Notes under the pieces: model-generated
Told to the model about the DNA's origin: nothing
What the model saw: the letters and a program-made list of their open reading frames with translations, nothing else
The model's database searches: none
DNA from: Hygrocybe punicea
Taxonomy: Eukaryota; Basidiomycota; Agaricomycetes; Agaricales; Hygrophoraceae
Reading direction: 5' to 3'
Assembly (NCBI GenBank): GCA_963556145.1
Contig: OY744462.1
Location: 1,116,001 to 1,180,000 of the forward strand
Length of the DNA stretch: 64,000 bases
Made by a program: the position numbers and the translations under genes
Shown: positions 31,869-44,113 of the stretch, piece after piece
How positions within the stretch are numbered: the first letter of the stretch is position 1
How the letters are laid out: every line of letters begins with the position of its first letter

Positions 31869-33343
31869 ATGGTAGTTGCTATCTCGAGCATTTCCGATGA
31901 ATATAGGTCACATGCAGAACTTGAAACGCTGGAAAAACATCTCGTATCCTTCAGTTCGGCCGTACGTTCGAGTCGGAATAAGTTGGCTCCCATCTCTTCC
32001 CTTCCCAGCGAGCTCCTCGAATGCATATTTGACATATGTGTATGTTGGATCTATTGGTTCAGAAAGCCAGAACATTGTCTTGCGTGGACGCAAGTCTGTA
32101 CCCTTTGGCGTGACGTGGCATTCAATTCATCCAGACTCTGGCGGTATATCGATATCGGACAACCACATTTTGCTACCGAATTTCTTCTCCGTTCTAAGTC
32201 CGCCCCAGTTTGCATCGTCTCGTACTCTCCGGAGAAATGGTTCACTGACACTTTTCACGCTCACTCTGGACGGCTCCAGTCCATTGATATCCTCCTTCGT
32301 TTCAACGACATGCAAGAATTTCTATCTGGTATCGGGCCGGAGCTTCCGAACCTTTCGACCCTGTCCCTCGCCCTACAACCTGGTTCACCGAATCTTTGGT
32401 GTGATATTCGAATTCCGTATGTGCGTCAACTTGCCCTCGACGGCGTAGCCGTGCAATGGGACTTGTGCTCGGATTTGCTACACTTGTCACTACGTAGCCT
32501 TGGGGAAGGATTCTCCCCTTCCACAACTCAACTCCGCTCTATCTTCGAGAGATCCCCGAAATTGGAATGCTTTCAGGTGGAAAACATCGCCGCCACACTG
32601 TCAGAAACAGTTCCGAACCACGTCATCACATTGCCTCGACTTCGCGAGTTATCACTCTTCTTACAACCCCCCTTATTCATCTCTTTCATGCTGAGCGGAA
32701 TATCCATACCTCCATCCGCAAAATTACAGCTCACATGCCCTTCTTTTGGTCAACTCTCAGCTTTACTTCCCAGGAGTACGGGATATATACAGAATTTAGA
32801 CACCGAGGTTACCGTCCTCCGGCTCCGCCGCTGGTCGGTTCAGCTCCTCCGCCGGACGTCGCCGCCATGGGAGGAGAACTCATCACTCTCAATCACATTT
32901 TTATTGCCACCGCCGACGCCGCTCCTACATTCCTTGCGTCATATTTTTGATCTGTCACGAGTGACTACGTTGGAATTGGATGCCGGTATCCTTGATGAAG
33001 TTCCGATAGTTGCTATGGAGAGTCTATTCCTGACAATGCCGCAGACCGTGACGCTCAGGTTAGCTTTGGCTGACTTGAGAATCGTTTTGGCTCTCTTGGG
33101 TCAGCTTACTGTCGATGTGACAGGTGGCGCCTTAGCCTTCTATCTTTTAGCAAACCTGGCCATGTGTGGTGGGGTTTTGCAGAGCGTTGGCTGCAGGCTG
33201 TTCTGACATGTGCCCAGGACCGGGCTCAATTCGCACCTCTGCGAACACTGGAGTTTGTTCGGTGCCACGGGATCACGGCGCAAACTGTAGACCCACTTCG
33301 GGCGTTCGTTGAGGATGTCACTATTCTGGAAAGTTTCGAGTGA
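31869..33343 (+). pseudogene. F-box protein with a C-terminal frameshift
   Basis: Likely substrate adaptor of an SCF ubiquitin ligase. After a short N-terminal helix (HAELETLEKHLVSF) comes a typical fungal F-box, ISSLPSELLECIFDICVC..WTQVCTLWRDVAFNSSRLWRYI. About 350 residues of leucine-rich, LRR-like sequence follow. The main frame stops at 33206, but family-like sequence continues in another frame from about 33170 (WLQAVLTCAQDRAQFAPLRT, FVRCHGITAQTV) to a TGA at 33341. A 1-2-bp indel near 33160-33172 (GTGTGGTGGGGTTTTG) would explain this. A tiny intron is less likely. Start Met 31869 was chosen because homology-like sequence begins there. Confidence 0.7.
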
Positions 33344-33581
33344 AGTCGCTTCAAGCCCTTAACGTGTGCATTTACCAGTACTAATCATTACATTTGTTGA
33401 AGACTGGATGTTCTCTCCCGTAGTTGGTTCAACGTCGATGTTTTATCTATTGCCAATACAAATGTGCTGCTTTACAACATGAGGGACTGTGTAGAGATTC
33501 CATTGACGATGATTCCATTGTAAGGAAACGAAAGGACATTAGTTATGTAGACACCAGTCCGAACTTAGTGTCTTGCAAATA
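33344..33581. other. Intergenic, F-box gene to Tc1 element
   Basis: No gene. Contains the likely 3' UTR of the F-box gene. Confidence 0.4.
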
Positions 33582-33681
33582 TTACAGCTGATTTCAAAAT
33601 GATGCGGAAAAGTAAGAAAAAAATCAAGGTGGCGCAACTCCGCTGCCGTCAAGCCGGACTCCAACTTTGTCCTTGAACTTG

Positions 33682-34727
33682 ATGCCTCGTATCATCTCTG
33701 AAGATATCAAAGCTCGCATCCCTGTCCTGTATCATTCTGGCTATAAAGTCGACGAGATCTGTGAGTTCCTCGGCATCCACAAATCACTTGCCTACAAGAC
33801 TTTACAGTATCACCAGCTTTATGGCGTGCCCTATAATCCATTAGGCCAACCAACATGGCGCCATCGCGTTCTTACTCCCATTGATGTTGGCTTCATTCGC
33901 CTACTACTCACCCACCATCATACATTATACCTTGATGAACTCCAGGAGGAACTCCACATCTCGCTACCCACTCTCATGTGTACCCTCCGCCATCTTCACT
34001 TCTCCAACAAACGTGTATCCATTCAAGCTCTCAAACGAAATGACCTACAGCGTGCAATTTTTATGAACCAGATTGGTGCCGAGGTCCCTGATCCCTCAAT
34101 GCTGATGTTTACGGATGAGAGCACAGTGAATGATCGGACACAGAGCCGGCGATTTGGTTGGTCGTTAGTGGGGACTCGTTGTATACAATGGCAGGCATTT
34201 GTACGTGGAAAGCGGTATTCTATCCTGCAGTGATTCCTGCCAGTGCTGACCCTCGATGGCATCATTTCATATGATATCATCAAGGGCTCAGTTACTGCGC
34301 AACGATTTGTTCAATTCCTTCGAGACATGGTTGTATGTGTCTCTCATCTATTCCTTAGGATATCTACTGATGTTTTCATGCAGGTCCCTCTCACCAATCC
34401 ATATCCAGGCCCCCGAAGTGTTCTCGTTCTCGACAACTGCAACATCCACCATTCTGACGAAGTCAAAGAGCTTATTGAGGTCCAAGCATGTATGTACCCC
34501 ATGTATGCATCCAAACTCACACTAAAATATACTTTTCAGATTGCTGAATCATCTACTTGCCGCCATACTCACCAGACTACAATCCCATTGAATTTGCATT
34601 CTCGTCGATCAAATCATACCTGCACCGTCACATGCATGATTGCAACTTGTTTAGTATTGTTTGCGCGATGGATAACATCACCCCTGACAAGGCTGCAGGG
34701 TGGTTTTGGTTGTCAGGTTACTTGTAG
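33682..34727 (+). pseudogene. Tc1/mariner-type DDE transposase
   Basis: The N-terminal helix-turn-helix (IPVLYHSGYKVDEICEFLGI, HKSLAYKTLQ) binds the inverted repeats. The catalytic residues lie in MLMFTDEST, SVLVLDNCNIHH and YSPDYNPIE. Two introns are visible: about 34332-34383 (between RDMV and VPLTNPYPGP) and about 34493-34540. Defects: a TGA after RYSILQ at about 34232, where a 12-bp repeat CCTGC(C)AGTG appears duplicated, and a TGA just before the LPPYSP block, fitting CGA to TGA. ATG 33682 was chosen; the frame ends with TAG at 34725. Confidence 0.85.
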
Positions 34728-34833
34728 CAAGCGTTGCCGTTGTTGTATTTGTATTCTGTTGTACACATGTTCCAATATGATCTTTAGCTCTCATTGCATG
34801 GATTCAGAGTGATATTACTTGTGTAAGATGTAA

Positions 34834-36363
34834 CTAATCAAAAGAAAATGGGTCACTCTCCCCATTCCTTGGCAGAGCATGGAACCCTGGTGGAATGGGG
34901 AGCATGTCCTTGAGATCCTCGCTGTAGTAAAATGTGTGATGGTCATCTACAGTCTGTTCACCCCTCGTCATATTTGGCCCAAACCAAGTCGCAGCACCAT
35001 CATTTTCCCATCTTATCTCGTAGCGTACTATTGCCTCTTTGGTGCCAGCGGAGTGGCCTGGGGCAGTGAAGCGAGGTGCTGGATCATGTTTCCTCCTCTT
35101 CTGCTCTCGTTTCCATCTGGCGCAACCACCTATCAAGCGCAGGGAGTCTCCTTTCGAGAGGCCAAATTCTGTGAGATCAGATACAGTGAGTGAACTGATT
35201 ACATCTGGCCCATAATCTTTGGCAGCCAGGGCTGCTTCATAGTTACATGCCATTGTCACTCCTAGATGATCTCTGGCAAAGGCTAGGTACTCACAAAGAT
35301 CACTGGCTGCAGGCTCAACAGGTGACGAGAATGGGGAGGGATCACGAGAACGCTTGCGCTGGGGAGTAGAGGATCCACCATTTTGGGGGGCCAGTGCACC
35401 CACAATGGTACCCATCAACTGCGTGAACAAAGCCATTTGATTGTTTTGATCCACTGTGGTAGCAGGCGTCTCTGCTTTGGTTTGTTGGGCAGGTAAAAGA
35501 GATTTTCTGCGATTTACAGGATTGAATGCTGCGATGCTCGGAGGAACATTGATGGTAGCTTGAGCCTCATGCTGTAGAAAGATTAGCTCCGAGTCGTGAG
35601 TCTCACAGAAATTGAAAGCTTGGACTCACAAGAGCGAGCACCCACTGGTGCATCATGAAGGGCATGAGAGTGAGCCTGTAGTTATCTTCACAAATGAAGA
35701 CATAGTGCCTGGGTTCATTATCACTCTGGTACTGCTTTTCTGACATGTGGCAGAACCGGGCAAGGGCAATCTCCAATGGTGTAGCTCCCTGTGGTGTAGC
35801 TGCAGGATCAATGACCTGTGTACCGGGACTGACATTATCAACAGCGGCATTAGGCTATATGATAACAATGTTAGGTGTCGTATGGATTCTAAAGCTTCCA
35901 TGTACATCAAGAGGGCATCGCTTCTTGACATCTTCAAAGTCTACGATAATAATGACTTTCGTGTAACAATGCTCGTTGATTTTTGATACAAGTTCCTTGT
36001 ACTCTGATTCCTTTTCTACATCTAATGCATCCGCTTTCCTGAAAACAAGCCTAGCCTGTAGATCTCGACACATACAATGGAAGATAGTTACGCTCGTCTG
36101 GGATGGTGGTATTTGAATTTGTAAATATGTTGAGCAGACACCATCCACTTTGTTTCACCAAACCGTGCAAGGATAGCTTGCATGAAAGGCACGTAGTTGG
36201 ACACCAGGCACGTAAACATGAGCTCCTTGCTGTGAATATCTCATTTGGATTTGATCATGGCCTGCTTGCCAATCTTTGGGACTGCTGGCGTGTGACGTAT
36301 AAGCTGTAGAGAGAACTTCATGCACAATTCTTCCTCATCTGAGGAAGAATCAGAGTCTGTCAT
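34834..36363 (-). pseudogene. Accessory gene of the Tc1-type element, SAM-like C-terminus
   Basis: Minus-strand gene wholly inside the inverted repeats, starting just internal to the right one. N-terminus acidic (MTDSDSSSDEEEL), then IRHTPAVPKIGKQAMIKSK, a stop (TGA, fits CGA) and ELMFTCLVSNYVPFMQAILA. After an intron comes RLVFRKADALDVEKESEYKE, then further exons with EIALARFCHMSEKQYQ and HYVFICEDNYRLTLMPFMMH. The last exon (from about 35470) has a nuclear-signal-like PQRKRSRDP and a SAM-like helical segment, DVISSLTVSDLTEFGLSKGD. About 480 residues once introns are removed. It is not a transposase, and I know no standard Tc1/mariner component like it. Possibly a host-derived or regulatory partner. 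Confidence 0.6.
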
Positions 36364-36586
36364 AGTCGTCGACTATAAGAAATTGCTCTCAAAATTGCAA
36401 CATATACGCCATTGGAACTCAGACAGCAAGTTGGAGTCCGGCTTGACGGCAGCGGAGTTGCGCCACCTTGATTTTTTTCTTACTTTTCTGCATCATTTTG
36501 AAATCAGCTGTAATAATCCCAGAGCAATACCATCTTGTATGGTTCTGATGGAATGCGACCGGACTTGACGAACCTACCCGAGTCAT

Positions 36587-36923
36587 TGTATGAAGAAAAA
36601 TAGAACTTGGTGACAATAAACAGTGGATTTACTTGTAAGAATCACTTGCTCTGGTTGGTCGTGGTTTCTCCTGGTCGCCATGATATTGGAATATATAGTT
36701 TGCAGTGGTTGTTGACTGCTAAGTTATTTTGTGTGGAATTGAATTATATTTGCCTCTCTCTGAGAGGGCTTTTATACTACTAGCTAAATCTACTAGAAGT
36801 TTCCTGTGGTGAGTAGAATACATGCTGCACTTCAGCATTATTCATCGGGTGTGTTTGAGTTCCAGGGTCATGTGATATGGATTACTAATCCTTTCTGCAA
36901 CTATTCGGCCACCATTCCCAACA
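36587..36923 (-). repeat. Copia 3' LTR
   Basis: On the minus strand begins TGTTGGGAATGG directly after the purine tract AAGGGGGAG (36932-36924) and ends TTCTTCATACA at 36587. Length 337 bp. No matching 5' LTR is present in the window. Confidence 0.7.
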
Positions 36924-36950
36924 CTCCCCCTTGGTCGAATACTCTTCAAC

Positions 36951-39930
36951 TCATTCTGGGTCGTGGTAAACATCGTCCATGTATTCCGTTACGTGTTCTG
37001 CTCTTTCCCATTCCTCTCCGGTCAATAGACCAAGTTCAGCTGTGAACTTTGCATGAAGCGGGTGAGGTAACCCTTTTGTAAATATGTCCGCTAGATTTTC
37101 TTCGGAAGGAATATATGTGACTTTGAGAATACCAGACACAATGTGATCTTGTAGGAAATGTAGATTGATATCTATGTGCTTTGTCCACACGTGAAATTCT
37201 GGGTTGTGCGATATAGCAATCGCGGCCTGATTATTGGATCGTAAAATTGATGTTTGGTCTGACCGTAGGTCCAATTCCTTCAATAAGTTTCTATGCCAGA
37301 TTAACTGCTTCATGGCATGAGTAGTGGCAACATATTCCGCTTTGGCTGTTGACAATGCAATTGTGCTTTGCTTCTTCGAGCTCCAAGCCATGGCTCCCCC
37401 TGTGATCATGAACACATATCCACTAATGGATTTCCAGTGTGGGTTGGATCCCCAATCGGCATCGACGTAATGAATGGTTTCCATTGTAGTCCATTGGTCC
37501 TTTCCGCCATACGTTAGTTCATAATCCATTGTTCCCTTTAGATAGTGGAATATTCTTTTGAGTGCTGTCCAGTGTTCCGGACTCAAGTTCCATGTGAATT
37601 GCGCAACAGTTACAGTTGCATACATGATATCAGGTCTTGTTGTGTTTGCAGCATACAAGAGCTCTCTGACTCGTGTTGCATACTCGATCAAGGTGCGTTT
37701 CCGCTCATTCTCATCGGTTTCGGTTTTGTTTATTCATAGAACCACGTTCTGGTCCATTGGGGTTGATACTGGCTTGGCATCCTTCATTCCAGCCTTCGCA
37801 AGGATCTTCCAGATATAGCGGCTTTGTGATAGAGTGACTTTCTGTTGTTGGCGGTCTCATTTGATATGGATTCTGAGCAGTAACATTGGCTTTCCGATGA
37901 CTGTTACCATGTATTTTTCTTTCAACTGGTTTATTACCTGCTGATTCATCGCTCGGTTGTTTGTGTAAGCCATGAGGTCGTCGACCCATATGAGTACGAT
38001 GGAAAAGTTTTCACCTTCCTGATAGTAGTACGTGCAGTAGTCAGTCCACAATCTCGTATAATGAAATTCCTTCATCGTGTTATCGAAATCTGTGTTCCAT
38101 ACATTTCCGGCTTGCCTGAGACCATATATAGGACATATGAGGTGGCAAACCTGTCCGGTTCTGTCCTCAAACTCTGCTGGCTGCTTCATGTACAGCTCCT
38201 CCTTCACCCATCTGTTAAGGTATGCGCCTTTGATATCCATCTGCTGGATATCCCAATCCTTGACTGTGAAATATGCAAGCAACGTCTGTAACATCTTGGA
38301 CCGCTTCACAGGAGCAACTGTTCCGGTTTCGCTGAAATATACTCTGGGCTTCTGCGAGAACCCCTGGGCTACTAACCGGGCCTTGTGCCTAGCGATTGCG
38401 CCTGTCTCATTGTGTTTCTGGTGGAAAACCCACTTGCTTCTGATGGCTTCCCACCCCTCCAGTAAGTCTACAAGTTTCCAAACGCCCATTTCCTGTAGCT
38501 GATCAAATTCCTCTTTCATTGCTACCTTCCAGTTCTCCCAATCTACGGCTTCCCTGGCTTCCTTTAAATCCCATGGGTCCTTGTCGGTGAGACTGCTATC
38601 CTGCTGCATTGCGCTCAAGAATGCATATGCTATGGTTGTTTCTGCGCTGACTTTTTCCTTTTGTTTCGCTGTGGATGATTCCGTTGGTCTCCGTACATCA
38701 AGCGGCTTGCATATCTCGCATTGTGTCGGTTGTGCACGTGGGTTGTTTAACTGTTGGTAGTCGTGGTCGACTCCTCGGGTTGCTCTCGGTGGGTATGTTA
38801 TTTCATTTTCTGGTCTGCGAATGGCCCTTTCCGGTGCCGTTACAGTGGGTTCCGGTGATTCCGTTGTGGGTTCCAGTGGTTCCAGAGTTTGCGAGTTGTC
38901 GGATTCACTCTGCTCCCCCTCGAATTGCAAACCTGGTAAGTCGGATACAATCCGGACTTCCTGCAGTGCCCCATCCTCGTGAAATGCAACATTCCATGAC
39001 GTTTTAACAGTCCACATTGCAGCATCATAGTATCAGATAGCCTTCTGCGACTCCACAAATCCTATGAACTTCATCTTAGCTGATCGCGGTGCCAGCTTCG
39101 ATCTTTATCCGCCTTGATATAAGACCCAAACATTGCATCTGAACTCCCGGAAATGCAATATGTCTGGCTGCTTGCCAGTCCAGGCTTCATGCGGAGTCAT
39201 TCTGTCTAGAGCCTTGGTGGGGGATCGGTTTTGAATGTATGCCGCATGTGGAATGGCTTCTGGCCAAAGGAATGCGGGCAGGTTTTTAGTGATTAACATC
39301 ACGCAGGCTAACTCCAGTAATGTGTGATTAAATCTTTCTGCCGTTCCATGTTGCAAGGGTGAGTAAGGGGCCGTTGTTTCGATGACAATTCCCTTCTCCG
39401 CTGCCCATCTCTCGACTTCCTTGTTGATGAGTTCCTTTCCGTTATCGAACTGCAAATATTTAGGGTTTTGATCAAACTTCTTCTCAATCATGTTAACGTA
39501 AGCCTTGATGCGTTCCATTGCCTGGCTTTTCCGCTTCATGAATAAAGTGGTTACAGTGCGTGTTGCATTGTCCGTAAATGAGATATAGTATCTCGATCCT
39601 CCGATAGACTCTATGCATCTGGGCCCCAGACGTTGCTCAAAGTCCACTCTCCGGTGACTTTGGATTGTCCATCAGCTTCTTTTGGAAATGGCTGGATGGA
39701 TTGCTTCGCCTGAATGCAAGCCTCACAGGTTCAGGAAGGGACACTCCCTTTGTCAATTTCTAGACCTGTGACTAACCCCTTTCTCTGCAAGGTCTCGAGT
39801 CCGCTCATTCCCATGTGTCTGTATAGGCAGTGCCATTCATCCCAAGACATTTTCTTCGGCGTGCACGACAATTTCACTATCCCACCATCATTTCTTGTGG
39901 AATTTTTTACATATCATAGATATATTCCCC
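36951..39930 (-). pseudogene. pol: Ty1/copia pol, truncated at its 5' end
   Basis: In copia order on the minus strand. Pre-integrase: MSWDEWHCLYRHMGMSGLETL and CEACIQAKQ (about 39850-39690). Integrase core: YYISFTDNATRTV, YLQFDNGKEL, YSPLQHGTAERFNHTLLELA (39647-39105). Reverse transcriptase: RSKWVFHQKHNETG, WDIQQMDIKGAYLNR, YGLRQAGNVWN, LIWVDDLM (39017-37857). RNase H: ETIHYVDADWGSNP, SISGYVFMITGGAMAWSSKK and ADIFTKGLPHPLHAKF (37691-36951). Gag and protease are missing. Several frameshifts and stops separate the pieces, so it is inactive. Confidence 0.92.
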
Positions 39931-40300
39931 TACATGCTGTATATAGACTAATATACATGAAAATAAACAAAATAAAAGAGAAATAAAAGAAATAAAAAAT
40001 GATGATACATGGGGCGCTGCCAATGAATGGGTGGGTACTCACCTTCGCAGAGGTGCCGGACTGGGTCTGGAATTGGTGGGGAAGGCTGCTGGAGGGTGGG
40101 TGAGGGGTGGGATGGATGGTGGGGGGTGGGGGGTGGCGATGGGTGGCGAGGAAGGGGCCGGGAAGTGAGGCGGATGGTGGAAAAAGTGAGGGGATGGATG
40201 GGGGAGGGCTTCCAGCCCCAAACGAGCGGCAGGAAGGGGTGAGTACATGAGGAAAAGGCAGGAGGGAGGTGGGTACTCACCTGTACCATTAGGGGCCCCC
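39870..40300. repeat. Dispersed repeat Y, copy 1
   Basis: AT-rich tract (39900-40010, AATAAAAGAGAAATAAAAGA) followed by GGGTGGGTACTCACC and GGTGAGTAC boxes. Inverted relative to 59860-60330, with which it shares both the AT-rich tract and the adjoining GTGAAATTGTCGTGCAC-like copia edge. No gene. Confidence 0.65.
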
Positions 40301-41166
40301 CGCAGCCCTCCCACTATCCAGCCATCAATAAAGCCAGAGGGGACATCACCTTGGACGTCCCCATCACTTTCTTCATTGTTTTCGCAGTCCAGATCACCGC
40401 TGCCATCAAGTTGCACGAGGATGGCCGCACCACCGGTTGTGGTGGTGATATCTTGATGACAATGATGCTGTTGACCACGCCATCACCGGTGGCAACCATC
40501 CACATTACCTTCATTGTCATCGTCACTGCACGCCCAGCCCGCCGCCGCTAGTTTTGACATTCGAGGCTGTTGGTTGAAAAAGTCGGGCATGCTCCTGCAT
40601 GGCTTTGAGGACGTCTGGGGTGATGGTCTCTGTGTGAATTATCGCCGTCATCCTGGTCATCCTCATTGCCATTGTTGTTGCGGCATTGTTGCAGCAGTGG
40701 GGAGTGGGAGCGTGGCGAATGGGTGGGGTGGTGGTGGTGGAGGGTTGAAAGCTGTATGGTCAGTCACATGTGCTTTTCCACCACCTACTCACCTCCCAAC
40801 TTGCCTCCCGCCATGCTCCCACTCCCCTCAACAACAACGGAAACGAGGAGGAGGACAATGATGTTGATGATTGGCGCAGAGACTACCACCCTGGACGTCC
40901 TCAAAGCCACGCAGGAGCATGCCTGACTTTTTCAACCAATGGCCTCGAACGTCGAGACCAGCAGCAGCGGGCTTGGCACACAGCAATGAACACGATAAAG
41001 GAAACATGGAGGGTTGCCACCAGCAATGGTGTGGTTAATGGTGGCAGTGTCATTGAGATATCGCCATCGCAACTGCCCTAGTTGCCACCCTCGTGCAACT
41101 CGATAGTGGGACCAATCTGGATGATGAAACCCACGATGGGGACCATGGGGACGTCATAGATGACTT
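40301..41166. repeat. About 850-bp imperfect foldback F
   Basis: Arms pair across a centre near 40740. GGCATGCTCCTGCATGGCTT at about 40590 pairs with its complement at about 40910, and GACGTCCCC/GGGGACGTC lies near both ends. No gene. The same locus in repeat copy C (59860) lacks this segment. Confidence 0.6.
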
Positions 41167-41405
41167 TGTAATGGCGAGGTCAGGGTGGCTGCAGAATAAT
41201 GATCCTAACCTGGGGATGTCAGCGTAGAAGTGACTGGGAATAGTTTAGCAAGCTTCAGAGAAATGATAAGAAACTAAGAGTAAAAAGCTGCCGAGTAAAA
41301 CTACTAATAACTATCGAAACCGGTCTAAGCCATCAAGGCCAACGATGTCAGGTACAGCGGGTCGGGTGTTGGGTGACGAGGAATGTAGGAATAAGGATGG
41401 TAGAA

Positions 41406-43383
41406 CATCAGGAAAAACACTTTGGCTCTCACGTTATCCTGGGAATGTTGCATTTTCCCAGGGTGTCACAGGAGTGTCTGAGAGTGTCTGAGAGTGTCTG
41501 AGAGTGCTGCAGACTACCTCAGAGTCCCATATAGTTTACATGTTAGAGAATACATTCTGGACACTGCACCTGTACCCACAGTACTAATAGGGTTGACCAT
41601 GGGTTCATGACATGGCCAACACTGCACCTGTACCTGCTGAACCTGCACATATAATGGGTATAACCCATACCTGTCCATTCTGAGCTGCGGTCCCCTGGTT
41701 ACCCATACCTGTCAGTTCAAACCTATGGTGGTTTGTCAGAGCCCGTGCATGCCCAATGTTGTTGCAAGCACCCAGCACACATCAATTGACATGGCTGGTT
41801 TGTTTTGCAACAGTGCAGCAGCCCATGAGCCCTTGCCATTGTTCCGAGATTGTCAGTGTAAGTAAACATAATATAAAATAGAGATGGACAGGCATATGAA
41901 TGCCTGCCTGCCCCATCCGTAACCTGACCACCATGGTCATCGCTGTCTGTCTGTTCATGTTAGTTGGTGTGTACATGAACACCTGCCCACCCCATCCACA
42001 CCCTGGTACCTCACGGGTACAATGCCAACATCAATTGATGTTGCGGTGCACTTCCGTGAGGTGTTTGGGTGTGGCGAGCTGTGATCTGAGGGTATTGGTG
42101 GGGTGTTTGGCATGGTGTTGGCGAGAGGGGTGTGGCCATGTGGCCGTGGGCATTGGCAATGATGTGGCTGTGGCTGTGGCTGTTGTCATTGGCATGGATG
42201 TTGATGCCAGTGTGGATGTCGGCATTGGCATTGATGTTGGTGCTGGCATTTTGCATTTTGGGTTTTAACAGCGCTGTTAGTAAAATAAAATAAATAAACT
42301 GAGTAAAAACTTAGCAATAGCAGCAGGAGTGGGCGCACCACTGCCTGCTGCATCTTTTCCATCATGGTTGCATCGATATTGTTGTTGTTGTGTTGTTGCG
42401 TGCAAGTTTTGATGTATCATGGTACCAGGTTTGGTTGCATTGCAATTGTGGTTGTAGCTAAAATAGAGAAGTTGAAATGGATAAGTAGTGAAAAAAGGAA
42501 GTACTTACCTTGTTTCTGAGGGTTGCTGAGTATGTTGAGTCGATGTTTCGTGTCTACGTCTTGCATCTACGTTTCGCATCTATGTTTACAGTAAGGTCAC
42601 ATGATATAAGTTCACGCGATTTCATACATGAAAATATATATTTCAGTATCTACCTAGCTAAATAGAGGTTGTGGTTTGCAGTTTTAACTGGGGTTGGATC
42701 AGTTCCATTTGGCATCACTAACCTGGGGACTCTTGAAAACTATGTCCTAAAAAGGTGTCTATTTTATGGCGATAAAATGATTGTCTTTTTTGGACACCTT
42801 ACCGCTACATTGGCAATGTTTGGCATGCATTTCTATCAAACACAGACAAATGGTCCATCCACATCCTCAAACACTATATAACTTGGCATGCTTTGCTTAT
42901 CCAACTCACTTAACTTAAGGTTGCTTTGTAAGTCAACCAGCTATATTGTCATTGATAATTAATTTTAGAATGAAGTGTTATTTAATAATTGATAGTTAAT
43001 ATTTCTGTATATCAAATATAACTGAGATTAATTAGAATTATATTATTTGCATTTTTAATAATATTCAGAGCATTTTGATCCTCTTGTTACTTTGTGAATG
43101 AATATGTCAGCTTTCTGGATAATAAGCACATTGTAGAGCACTGCAGAACACCAATAATTCAATAAGTTCCCAGAGCTCCAGAGCTCTTTCTGACACTCTG
43201 AGGACCGCCCTCAGAGTATTTCAGAGTGTCTCAGGATGCTCTCAATGCAAAGTAGTCAGCCACTGTGCTTTCAGACCATCCCAGGTCACTCTGAGAACTC
43301 TGGTGCTCTGAGCACTCTGACACACTCTGACACACTCTAACACACTCTTAGAGTGTCTCAGAGCTATAGTGTTTTTCCTGATG
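41406..43383 (+). mobile_element. Non-autonomous element E, copy 1
   Basis: Termini CATCAGGAAAAACACT and AGTGTTTTTCCTGATG, flanked by AA on both sides. 1978 bp. Subterminal GAGTGTCTGA repeats are at both ends, with simple-sequence stretches such as ATTGGCAATG repeats at 42140-42250. No transposase frame; the His/Ser- or Val/Gly-rich frames are repeat artefacts. Confidence 0.75.
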
Positions 43384-44113
43384 AACGACAGGGAGAGTGT
43401 CGAGAGAGTGTCGAGGAATCCGACGAGCTGTATGAGCGATAGATTTTACTGAGAGACTAATTCTTAGAGAGAGGATATGGGGGAACTGGTTTCTTATTTT
43501 GATACGGCGCTTGGGTGCTTGGGCACCATTTTTATACATCAGGAAAAACACTATAGCTCTGAGACACTATAAGCAAAGCATGCCAAGTTATATAGTGTTT
43601 GAAGATGTGGATGGACCATTTGTCTGTGTTTGATAGNNNNNNNNNNNNNNNNNNNNNNNNNNNNNNNNNNNNNNNNNNNNNNNNNNNNNNNNNNNNNNNN
43701 NNNNNNNNNNNNNNNNNNNNNNNNNNNNNNNNNNNNCACTGTGCTTTCAGACCATCCCAGGTCACTCTGAGAACTCTGGTGCTCTGAGCACTCTGACACA
43801 CTCTGACACACTCTAACACACTCTTAGAGTGTCTCAGAGCTATAGTGTTTTTCCTGATGAACGACAGGGAGAGTGTCGAGAGAGTGTCGAGGAATCCGAC
43901 GAGCTGTATGAGCGATAGATTTTACTGAGAGACTAATTCTTAGAGAGAGGATATGGGGGGAACTGGTTTCTTATTTTGATACGGCGCTTGGGTGCTTGGG
44001 CACCATTTTTATACATCAGGAAAAACACTATAGCTCTGAGACACTATAAGCAAAGCATGCCAAGTTATATAGTGTTTGAAGATGTGGATGGACCATTTGT
44101 CTGTGTTTGATAG
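43261..44113. other. Assembly gap between overlapping contig ends
   Basis: 100 N at 43637-43736. The 376 bp before the gap (43261-43636) and the 377 bp after it (43737-44113) are the same sequence with one G-run length difference. The two contigs therefore overlap, and the gap is probably not real. Confidence 0.85.

Larger units (their letters stand above)
33582..36513 (+). mobile_element. Tc1/mariner-type element with two convergent genes
   Basis: 86-bp terminal inverted repeats (33582-33667 and 36428-36513) differing at one base, starting TTACAGCTGATTTC and flanked by TA (33580-33581, 36514-36515). It contains a plus-strand DDE transposase and a minus-strand accessory gene that meet tail to tail at about 34730-34834. 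The near-perfect repeats indicate recent transposition, although both genes have stops. Confidence 0.93.

Noticed and set aside
41167..41405. Repeat X as the LTR of the adjacent copia element
   Set aside because: The copia 3' LTR at 36587-36923 has unrelated sequence and its own purine tract. No PBS or purine tract adjoins X, and copy A is a solo LTR with its own duplication.
43637..43736. Third partial copy of element E around the gap
   Set aside because: Both flanks duplicate the same 376 bp, so an unmerged contig overlap explains them better.
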